In this document: piece by piece, positions 9,458 through 20,200 of the stretch
Layout: each line of letters opens with the position of its first letter
Numbering within the stretch: position 1 is the stretch's first letter
Source of the DNA: Mnemiopsis leidyi
Taxonomy: Eukaryota; Ctenophora; Tentaculata; Lobata; Bolinopsidae
DNA: 27,349 nucleotides
Assembly (NCBI GenBank): GCA_000226015.1
Contig: JH154774.1
Span: 1 to 27,349 of the forward strand
Direction: 5' to 3'
Translations under genes and position numbers: made by a program
Notes under the pieces: model-generated
The model's input: only the letters and a program-made list of their open reading frames with translations
Database searches by the model: none
Told to the model about the DNA's origin: nothing

Positions 9458-9876
9458 CACTTGAATTGTTGTTTTGTAACGTTATTGATTTTCGGGGTCA
9501 GAAATTGCTTTGCTATCCAATTTTTTGTTAATTTATTTAAATTTTGAAATTGCACGTTGAATTGAGAATTATTTTGCGAATCGATGAGTTCTTTGAACTG
9601 TTATAAATATATTTGTTACATTATTTGTATTGAAAACTTTTGCAAGTTTAGATTTTGAAGTGTGTCGGATTTTAATTTTCCCACATTGCAATAGAAATGG
9701 AGCCTTGAGTTCGTTCACAATCCCAGAGCCTGGCCTGTTTGTTGGTTCATCTCGGTTTTCAGTATCGAAATACAATACGAGGATAAATATCAGAAAATAG
9801 GTCAAACATTTGCACCTCCACTTTTCAGTACTTACTGGCCTTTAACTCCCCAACTAAAACTCCCTTCCATTCCAGC
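9458..9876 (+). other. ANKRD49 3' end / SAMM50 upstream region with a candidate acceptor
   Basis: AT-rich and without a gene. Its last bases (CTCCCTTCCATTCCAG, AG at 9874-9875) form a strong 3' splice site one base before the SAMM50 ATG. This suggests an upstream leader exon or a trans-spliced leader. Confidence 0.5.
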
Positions 9877-11166
9877 ATGACGACAAGTCAGGATAACAAG
9901 AATCTTCTCCTAAAAGTCCTGAAACACAAAATCCGTGTCAAGTCTGTCAAGATAGACGGACTACGGAGGGTTAAAGAAGATGTGATCCTGCCTCATCTCA
10001 AACCCATGCTTAAAGCCAACAACTTATCAACTCTGTTTGGGTTGATTGATGCAACCCACACCAACTTAGACACTTTGGATGCTTTCGACAAGATCGACGT
10101 CAGTATAGACCACCTGGGTCGGAACAGTGATCACGTTAACGAAGTGTCCCTGCGTATCGCCGTGTGTGAAGCGAGCCGACACAAACTGGGCATGAACGTG
10201 TCTAGCGACAAGGGTTTAAACGATGGGAACTTTAACATGTCTTACACGGCTAGAAACTTATTCGGCAGGCTTGAGTCACTGAGGGTTAACTACGTTAAAG
10301 GAACTAAGATATCTGATGGCTGCAGTGTGGTGTTCAACAAACCTTACTTCTCTAAGAAAATGTCACTGTTTAAAATGGGAGTGTCTAAAGAGAACATGCT
10401 GAACCGTACTGCTAACTACATGACATCTGATGTAAAGTCATCTGCTGTTTACCAGATGCAGTTGCTAGGTGGGAAAAGTGAGTTGTCCGCCGAGGCTTTG
10501 TGGCAACAGATACACGGGGGTCATGTCCCAATGAAGATCAGAGAAGAGTTCGGGCATCATCTGAAATGCGCATTGCGACACAAGTACGTGCGAGATACGC
10601 GCGACGACACCTTAGTAGCGACCACCGGTTCTCGACACTCGGTGGAAACAGAACTTGCTGGCTTCATGGGGGATGTTAACCACGTGAAGGTCAATTTGGA
10701 GTCTCAGTTTAACGCCAAGCTGCTGTTGGGATACTCAGGCGCGTTGTCGTTACGCGCAGGCCTGATCCACGAGCTTAGCGAGAACCGTCGAACCTGGATC
10801 ACGGACAAGTTCTTCTGTGGAGGTCCTGGTTCTGTCAGAGGTTTCTATGAGGACGGAGTAGGGAGACCTCTTGGCGGCACCATGCACTGGGGTGCAGGCC
10901 TCTCTTTGTCGCGCAACCTCCCCTTCTCGCCCCACATTTGGGGACTGGGCAAGTTCATGAGAATGCACCATTTCGTGAACGCTGGAAACTTAGGAAATAA
11001 TAAGAACGATTTAATCATTGATCCGCGGTTATCGGTTGGATCCGGTATCATAATGAAGATCGCTAACTTCAGAATGGAAATAAACTATGCGGTGCCTCTG
11101 AGGTATAAACCTAGCGACGTCGTTAATCACGGACTTCAGTTTGGTATCGGTGTAAATTTCATGTGA
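9877..11166 (+). CDS. SAMM50: SAMM50 (Sam50) mitochondrial outer-membrane assembly factor, single exon
   Basis: A 429-residue open frame. Residues about 18-100 form a POTRA-like domain (VKSVKIDGLRRVKEDVI; the D-K-I-D-V-S segment). The rest is an Omp85/BamA-type 16-strand beta-barrel with the family's L6 signature GGPGSVRGFYEDGVG (about residues 312-326) and the C-terminal beta-signal HGLQFGIGVNFM. Sam50 is the core of the SAM complex and inserts beta-barrel proteins such as Tom40 and VDAC into the outer membrane; it also joins the MICOS bridge. The human protein is about 40 residues longer at the N-terminus, so an upstream coding exon cannot be excluded, given the acceptor at 9874-9875. Absence of introns contrasts with its neighbours. 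Confidence 0.95.
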   Translation: MTTSQDNKNLLLKVLKHKIRVKSVKIDGLRRVKEDVILPHLKPMLKANNLSTLFGLIDATHTNLDTLDAFDKIDVSIDHLGRNSDHVNEVSLRIAVCEASRHKLGMNVSSDKGLNDGNFNMSYTARNLFGRLESLRVNYVKGTKISDGCSVVFNKPYFSKKMSLFKMGVSKENMLNRTANYMTSDVKSSAVYQMQLLGGKSELSAEALWQQIHGGHVPMKIREEFGHHLKCALRHKYVRDTRDDTLVATTGSRHSVETELAGFMGDVNHVKVNLESQFNAKLLLGYSGALSLRAGLIHELSENRRTWITDKFFCGGPGSVRGFYEDGVGRPLGGTMHWGAGLSLSRNLPFSPHIWGLGKFMRMHHFVNAGNLGNNKNDLIIDPRLSVGSGIIMKIANFRMEINYAVPLRYKPSDVVNHGLQFGIGVNFM

Positions 11167-11581
11167 TCTTCTGATTTCTGTACAAGACTGTCAATTCTTA
11201 TATTTGCCCGTACGTGCATCTAGGGAATTTGCGTACATTTTTTGTTCAAATTTATTATTAGGATAAAATGACTTGGTCATGATCTCGAATTTGACGGAGT
11301 TTCATTCATATTTTCCTGCTTTGTTCATATTTCTTTGTATATATAATGTGTTTATTTTGATTTGAGATGGTAAAATGCTTCCCATTATTCCTGTTTGTTT
11401 ATTTATTAAATTCATTTTGCATTCTTCAAATTTTGTTCCAAGGAAATTATGATATTTGAAGTTGTAACACCTGCTACACTAATGTATTGTATACGAACGA
11501 TCACTTCATTGCTTGAACAACCGTTGAGTAAGTGGTCCCATACTTCGTCGTTTTATTGAACTTCTCCTCAGTAGCAGCATC
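11167..11581 (+). other. SAMM50 3' region / RPS3 promoter region
   Basis: AT-rich 3' untranslated-type sequence, then the RPS3 leader. ACTTCTCCTCAG (AG at 11570-11571) is a good 3' splice site 10 bases before the RPS3 ATG. I see no other feature. Confidence 0.5.
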
Positions 11582-12900
<1,319 letters not shown>

Positions 12901-13258
12901 TAATTTATGCTGTTTTTATTTATATGGAAATTTTCTCGTTTTATTTGTTTTCTAAACTCTTAGTAAAGTGTAATATTTTGGTCGAGTCCCTAGTTAGTCC
13001 TGTGCAGCGTGTATCTGAGAGATAGATAGATAAAACAGCTTCGAAATTCTGTTGCCTATGGCCCATGTTAAATTTTAATGTGCAAGTGATCGAGATCAGT
13101 GCATTGTGATGGTATTGCAAACAATTAAAAAACGCACATTAAGAAATTTCTAAAAAATTGCAATTTTGATATAATGGAAACAACAGGAATAGAAATAGAA
13201 TCAAATTTTACAGAGCAGTACAAAAACATAGTCTGATGTGGTGTAATCACAGTCTGAA
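12901..13258. other. Convergent intergenic region between RPS3 and the KY-like gene
   Basis: This holds the two 3' ends facing each other. It is AT-rich, with a short GATA microsatellite (about 13020-13033). No gene seen. Confidence 0.5.
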
Positions 13259-16200
13259 TCATGGATGCTGCCCCGGCTTATGTGTCTTTTTGATGAGCTT
13301 AATTTTCTTCTTGTCCTCAACTTCGAATCTCAGCAGTCCTTTAGCTCCTTTCTCGTACACAGCAGCTATCTTTACCTGAGTAATGATGCAGTAAACAGTT
13401 TAGTAATGTTTAACTTTACCATCCACGCGGCTTCTGAACAATGCCGGGGTCAATTACAAATATTTTAACTTGTTACCTCAAATAAACTTATTTATAGTTC
13501 ATTTAGCTTCTATCTAATTCTAACTAATCACCTCATTGCACTCTTCAATTTGGACGTTCAGTTTGCACCAGTTACCATCATCACCAAGTTCCAACTTTTC
13601 TTGTCTCTTACCCATCACCATCATTACCTGAAAGTGTGACTTGTAGAAAATAATCTCCATGATTTAAACGCACTGGCGTATATGCAGAACTTAGATTTTC
13701 ACTCTGATCGATTTCAGAATTCGCTAGTCACAGATATGAGATATTTGGTCTAGTTCCAGCAACACGACAGATAACTCTGAAAACTGTTCACAAAATACTG
13801 TTATCTGTGTACCTGTTTAGCTTCAGCAACATACAACCTGAAGTCGTAAAACTTTCCGATGCACAATAATCCACGTATAGGACTGTAGAGGTGGTGGCCT
13901 GGCATACCTAGCAGGATTGTCATTGTGAGAAGTTTGTAACTTTAAATTTTTTATGACATTTTATTCGAAATTTGTAAGGGCGTTCTCTTACAATAACAAA
14001 TTACTGCTGATATTATATGTACACTGAGATTCACCGACATGAACTCTGATCCTTTGGCCTTAAATACAGTTAAACTGTCGATTTACCGGGCCTTCTCCCT
14101 TCCTCCGATATTTCTCGATACAGTAAATATACTATCTACCGTGCCTCTATTCACCGTGTCCCTCGATTTATCGGGAATCATCCCTTTCCCCGGGAGGTCC
14201 AGTAAATAAAGGTTTTACTATACTATCTATATCACTAGCTTTTACCTAAATGTTAACCGGACTTCACGCCCCCCCCCCCCAGTGCCTCCAACTTACCCCA
14301 CTCGCTCCAGAAGAAAGGAAAAGAGGCGATGTTGCTAGGTTTAGAAGAGTCGATTGTGTACGTAATTATCAGGTCATACTTGGACTTCTTGTCTTCCATA
14401 TCCTTTCCGTATATCCTGGTAGGAAGAGAATGTTTTATAGGCATGTACATTGTACAATGTACATGTTACATCATACATGTACACTTGTACTTGTACATTA
14501 CTTAACCAACAATCTACTGTAATAGAATATTAGACCCCATATAACTTATTAAGTGGTGACACTTATGAAGTTAGTATTACTATTAACTTAAACTAATTCA
14601 TGTAGACTGGGTGGAAGAAAATTTCGAGATTTAAACTTGAACTGAACTTCAAAACGTATTGTCCAGGGTCGTATGTCTTGACAAAGATGGTGGCAACTTT
14701 GTTCTTCCGTCCGATAAAAGTGTAGCTGCTTGCCATCTGTCGGTCGTTTCTTAAAAGTTTGGTCACCAGACCAACGTTTCTTGGTGGTAGCAATCGCACC
14801 TGAGAATTTATAGAGTGAGAAGTAGACGACTTGAAAAGCAAAAGTAAACAGCGCAATTTTAACTTGCTTAACCAGTATTTTCTTTTTAAGTGCCAGCCGC
14901 TTTTTGTACAAAGAAATCACCTAAATACGTAAAGCAAGTAAATTTCCTTAAGCTTTAAGCTCACAAAACTGGTCACTAACTGCCAAGTGCCAACCTAGAA
15001 AGTTGCTTGTAGTTGTAACCAACAATGTTGTTTAACTAATGTATAGCCATATTTCTCAAATGAATACCTTAGCGTCCCCTTCAGCGTCGTCAGGTATAGT
15101 CTCTGCCTCGTCCAAAAGTCTGACGTTAAGTTCGTAGAATCTTGTTGTTGGGAATACTCTGTTCACAAACTCGTCCTGAAATAATTGATAGATTGATAAC
15201 TAAAGATGTTAGATAACTAAAGCTAATATATAACTGAAACTACCAGATAGCTAAAGCTAAAACTACAAGTACATACCCCTGTAAGTGGATGAGCGAGGAG
15301 CTGCCAGGAAGGATGTTCAGGGTAATGTCCGTCTATGTACTCCCCGGGAGGAGTCAGCCAGTAGAAATCAGAATGTCTGGGGTAATATCCATTTTGAGGG
15401 ATAAGTAAGGGTAAAATTGAGGGATAATCTATTATTATTAAATTTAAGGATAACTTAGAGCAAATATTATCATTGTTTTCAGAGTTTTACCCTCATCTTC
15501 GATGTTTTTGTATCATTTTAATTTTATACGTAAATTTTTATAAAAATTTTATCAGTTCAAGAGGTGAAAAGAAGCATGGAACATACTGTCTGACAAATAG
15601 TTGCCGCTCCATGTCCATGTGTCCTGCAGCCCACGTTATCTCCAGTAGGTACCTGCACGCGGAAATTAGTAAGCAGTTCACGTTATCTCCAGTAGGTACC
15701 TGCACGTGGAAATTAGTTAGCAGTTCACGTTATCTCCAGTAGGTACCTGCACGTGGAAATTAGTAAGCAGTTCACGTTATCTCCAGTAGGTACCTGCACG
15801 TGGAAATTAGTAAGCAGTTCACGTTATCTCCAGTAGGTACCTGCACGTGGAAATTAGTAAGCAGTTCACGTTATCTCCAGTAGAACTGAATAAAAGCAGT
15901 GCTTTTGTTTGTTAAGTCCACATGTTAGGACATCTCGTCTTCGTCTACTTTCAATAATGCCTTCGTCAATTTTCAATTTAAGTGTTGAAGCACTCTATTT
16001 ATATGCAGTACAACAACATGTAAAGTACTTAGTCGAGTTTTTCCAAATAAACTCACCAGTGACCGTTAGCTTTGAAAGCATTCCATGCATGTCTCATCTG
16101 TTGTTCCAGAGGCAAAGTTTTGTTGAACTGATGACCTTTCGAGTACCCACTGATCTGAAATTGGGGGATAACTATCAGTATCACATTAAACCTATGCTGC

Positions 16201-17134
16201 AGGCACCTTTACAAGCTTGAATCATCAATGCAATAGAGTACTTACATAAACAGCCTTTACACCAGCAGCATCGCAGAGAGCCTTGAAGAGGTTGGCATAC
16301 CCAGCGCAGACGCTAGTGCGGTTAGCTAACGTTCCCTCGGCGGTAACATCAGGATACCGCATAGCCAGGTAGTCCGCTACCGCATAACTTATATTCTCTG
16401 TTATCCACCTTGGGGGTTTAAGTTGGTAAAATAGAAGTCGGGTGTGGGCACCTGACTGGAGTGAACCTTGTCCCTTTTGAACTTGAGCCTCCTCAAATCT
16501 TGAGGAGATCTTCTAGGTGTTCACATTCGTCAGGTCAGGTCAAAGCTGTGAGTTAAAGGTTAACTACTTGATAATGTTACCTGTAAATTGCCCGGGCTTT
16601 GTGACCTTCATCCGAGAAACGTCCGGTTAGGTAGGTTGCTAGTGACTGTATTGACCCTGTGGCTTCTGATGGTGTGTTGATGGCATGTAGGTCGATATCC
16701 CTGTCGTAATTTTTAATTTGTTATCATGGTAACTATGGTAACCTAAAACTGTGGTCACTGCTTATAAAATAAACTATAGAACTACTATTTCCACTGTGTT
16801 CATCTTGGGTTTTTTAGCGTTTTTTTCTCTTGCGTTCTGGTGCTCTAACTGCATCAGCATCAACATTATTTAAATAATGTCAGACTAACTATGCTGTTCG
16901 CAGTACACTTACAGGTTTTAATGAAAGTAGATACAATGGTGTATTCATAAAGCTGTATCGTTTTATCATGATCTGAATTATCATTCTGTTAATTCAGACT
17001 CACTGAAGATCTTTAGGTGTGTTTTTTATCTTCTCAGCTTTTTTCCTTGCTCGATAGTTCCTTACAAGCCGCTGTATCAATAACTGAGTAAAGACAGGAA
17101 TCACATGGAGCCGAACCAGATAAAACCAATGCAT
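13259..17134 (-). CDS. KY/hillarin-type transglutaminase-like protein, twelve exons
   Basis: Minus-strand exons: 17134-17004, 16700-16581, 16408-16246, 16154-16057, 15652-15587, 15376-15277, 15175-15068, 14799-14648, 14415-14297, 13907-13813, 13627-13532, 13375-13259 (stop TGA). Phases chain throughout; 454 residues with the ATG at 17134. An IQ-like segment (LIQRLVRNYRARKKAEK) comes first. The transglutaminase-like core follows: KARAIYRWITENISY, catalytic Cys118 in TSVCAGYANLFKALC, SGYSKG, His160 in RHAWNAF, and WYLLEITWAAGH, where the usual Asp is Glu175. FYWLTPPGEYIDGHYPEHP and two KY-type C-terminal beta domains complete it (PGQYVLKIYGKD spans the exon 8/9 join; the second starts about SPIRGLLCIGKFYDF). 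Relatives act in muscle and cytokinetic cytoskeleton. The exon 8 donor (GTTCAG) is weak but fits phase and family. The true 5' end is uncertain: a good acceptor at 17086-17084 lies inside exon 1, so an upstream exon may exist. Confidence 0.87.
14067..14220. mobile_element. Small inverted-repeat element (MITE-like) in KY-gene intron
   Basis: The ends CAGTTAAACTGTCGATTTAC (from 14067) and, on the other strand, TAGTAAAACCTTTATTTACT (from 14220) match at most positions and both run into GG-x-CC. TA lies on each side (14065-14066, 14221-14222), as expected for a TA target duplication of Tc1/mariner or pogo-type elements. About 154 bases, no coding capacity. The assignment is inferred from end structure only. 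Confidence 0.45.
14442..14465. repeat. Perfect 24-bp palindrome, intronic
   Basis: CATGTACATTGT followed by its exact reverse complement, followed by further TGTAC-rich sequence to about 14498. It lies in the KY intron upstream of exon 9. Probably simple-sequence in origin. Confidence 0.8.
15632..15883. repeat. 47-bp minisatellite repeating the KY-gene exon 5 splice acceptor
   Basis: Five full units of 47 bases (starts 15632, 15679, 15726, 15773, 15820) and a partial sixth (15867-15883), almost identical apart from a few substitutions. Read on the minus strand, each full unit contains CTTACTAATTTCCACGTGCAG, a plausible branch region, and the AG acceptor, then GTACCTACTGGAGATAACGTG, the first 21 bases of exon 5. 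The unit nearest the exon uses the real acceptor (exon starts 15652). The duplicates offer acceptors before 15699, 15746, 15793 and 15840. Confidence 0.93.
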
Positions 17135-17269
17135 TTAAGAAACAGAAGTTTGACAAAGTTTACTGGCAACAACTCGATGCGCAATTGATACTTTTTCCTA
17201 CCCTTTCAAGAACTGGCTACATGGCTAAATATGTCAAAAAATGCTACTCCTCTTGTACAACTTTTAGAT

Positions 17270-20200
17270 TTAAAAAATATCTGATAATCCCACCACTGCA
17301 CGACTAAGAGTGAAGAAAGATGCGGTACTTTTCTCCACTTTGTAGAAAGCCACCATGTTCGGTCGGGCAAATACTCCTTTTCCCAGCTCACATTTGAAGT
17401 ATCTGAAGCGTTGGAGGATTTGTTATTTGTTGTACACTTGACACCTCTAAAGTGATAAAGTTCGTGTGATGATATATAATACTGACAGTTTTTGAACTTG
17501 AAGTATCACAAAATTAAGAAAAGACCAAGTTTGCTCATTACGAATTTCCACTACCTCTTGAACTTGTGAGTGCCGTCATTGCCGCTAGGAATAGTTTGAT
17601 CTCCCTCTATTCCAACCCACACACCCTCTGCTATTTCTGTAGGCCCAACGTACCTGTGGTGGTTATACGATAGACTGAGAATGCAAACTTATGTCGACAT
17701 TTGACATGATTATGAGTTCATTACTTGTCAAATGAATTGAAAGTATAAGATAGCTTGTCAAATATGATATCTTTTCAAATAAATTATATCATGTTTATTC
17801 AACTTCTTGCTTAAAACTTCAAACTGATTGTTTGTTGAATCACGTGACATGCCGGAAAGATCACCTGACAGTCCCAGTGTAGCCCAACGTAGCAACCCTG
17901 TCTCCTAACTGGAACGGGCAAGTCGTGTCGTCACTTTTCCTGAAATTCAGAATTCAAACGTTATTTCCATTGTGCTTCTACATTTCTCAAGTTCTCAACC
18001 TCAAGTTCAAAGTTTTAATACTTTCAACACTACTTTTATACAAATAATTAGAGTGACAATGTCTAAGTAGCTGAGGATGAAGAAAATATTTCTACAATAA
18101 TTTTAGCTCGTTTCATTGCCTCCGCGAACGACACAATGAAAGTGTAACTGTCCTCAAGTTCAAAGTTTTATCTTAATTTTTGATACAATCACAAATTGAT
18201 TTTATGAAATCGTTGCTATCAGGAAAGTCTCTCCATCGGGAGAAAGGAAAACTAACTTTGAAATGCTGATGACGAGAGCTCTCAGTAACCTATCGAAGTC
18301 CTTCAAAGCCTGCTCGAAGTCTTCCAGAGCGGTGAGAAGAGCTTCTTCCTTGATGTCCATGTAGGTGCCCAGTTCTGCCAAGTTTATCAGAGCTAGTAAC
18401 TCCGTCGTCTGAGAAAAGGAAAATTTGATTTCAAGGATAAAATGTTAAAATAAGGTTATCAATCACATTTTTCTTGAATTATGTTTAAGTCGGATTTTCG
18501 TCATCAAATTGAGACAAAAAGTGGCAATAATTTTAGTTGCGATTGGCCAAGAATGATGACTTTTTCATACCACGCTGTCGTAAGCGTCTTGTAGAAGAGA
18601 TGGATTTTTTCCAACGATCTTGATTCCCTTAACAAATTCAGTGACCTGATATAGCGATGTTAATACCAACTTTGACGAACTTCGATTTGACTGTAAGCAA
18701 ATAATGCTGGATTTAGAGCAATCTATGGAATTGAAACAATGCCTAGCAGAGTAAATGCAAGTAGTCGGTGTGGTTACTTTGTATCTTCATGGCATGGATC
18801 ACTACCTTTCAGCACTTCAAGTTTCTAACTTATTTAAAGTTTCTAACTTATTTCACCTGATTGTAGAAAAACTTGAACATTTCCATCCCGTCCTGAACTA
18901 TCTCTTTGAAATAGATACTGTCGTCAGTTAAGTCCACGTAATTCTTCATCTACCAATAATAATACTAATAATTTTAAATAAATTCGGATACATCATAGGA
19001 CTGAGATGAGTGGACTGAGAAGAAACGCCAAATAAGGTGAAATTTTGAAAATTTAAATCCGTTATACAAAAAAAACTAAAAGTTGCATGTCGCCCGATTA
19101 AGAAGCATTAAGTTACCCTCTGCAGACGACCGTAAATCCCTGCTCTGTTTGTATTTTTAATGTCTTCCATGTTGCTGGCTTCTCGGTTCCATAGGTCTGA
19201 CATCGTTTTGGACATGTCCTGGACGGAGTTATATTTAACCCTCGCTAATTATCGCAAAGGTACCGCTGTTTTTTTTAAGAAATTTGTACCAGTTATAAAC
19301 ATTTCTCCAATTAGCACAATATTCTTGGGCAGATTCAAAATCGTTCATAAAATGAACTTTCTTGCTGTAAGCACCTTTTTGGATGTTTCCCGAGTCAATT
19401 TTCGCTTTTTGGCATCCTTTTTGCTTGATTTCTTCTTTTTCTTTTTGTCACTATCCGAGGATGAAGAAGAGCTCCAGTCGTACTCCTTTTTCAAAATTTT
19501 CTTTGTCTTCTTTAAAATGCCGGACCAAGTGTAATCAAAATCAAACAAACCTGAGATTATCCTTTCGTAAATTAAATTTTAAATTAATCCCGACGAATTC
19601 CGACTGCGAGACAGTAACTTATTCCTGAATTAATAACAGTAAGCCACCGGGGTGGGTTAGCAGCAGTTTCTTACCTGAGTCAGTAACAGGCACCTCATCA
19701 TCATCATCACCCCCTCCAGGCCCTGCTGCCCAATCTAACTGTCTCACAGCAACATTCCCTTCTTCTTGTGGTCCTGTTCAGGATGTGTTCAAGTTTTCAT
19801 AGAGGAGGGTTTTTGTTGCAATGTGATAAGATCCGCAGTTGCTTTAATATTTAATGGAATATTTATTATCTGCACCAAATCTATTGTACTAGTAGATGGT
19901 GATGGTTAAACCTCGATTTCAACACCTCACCTATATAAACTATTCACCTGCGGTAGAGTTTGTCCCACACTCCGGTACTGGTGGTGGTGTTAAACTGGTG
20001 ATATCACTCTCTCCAGTTCTGGATTTCAAATATTCCACATCCTCATCATTTACAGATGACCTGATTTGCAGTTCAGAAAGTTTTGTCTTATTTCTATTTT
20101 AATTTACATTATGTCAATCTTATTTTCTCATTAAGAATAATCTTTAATTGAAACTACTCATAAGGACTAGCCTGTCCCCTGCAGCACAGTCCAAGATACT

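Noticed and set aside
14588-14920. 110- and 87-codon minus-strand frames read as separate genes
   Set aside because: They cover KY-gene exon 8 and its surroundings. The exon ends at 14648 and joins exon 9 in phase, giving the expected PGQYVLKIYGKD.
15632-15883. CRISPR-like array
   Set aside because: The 47-base units are contiguous with no unique spacers, and the locus is a eukaryotic intron.
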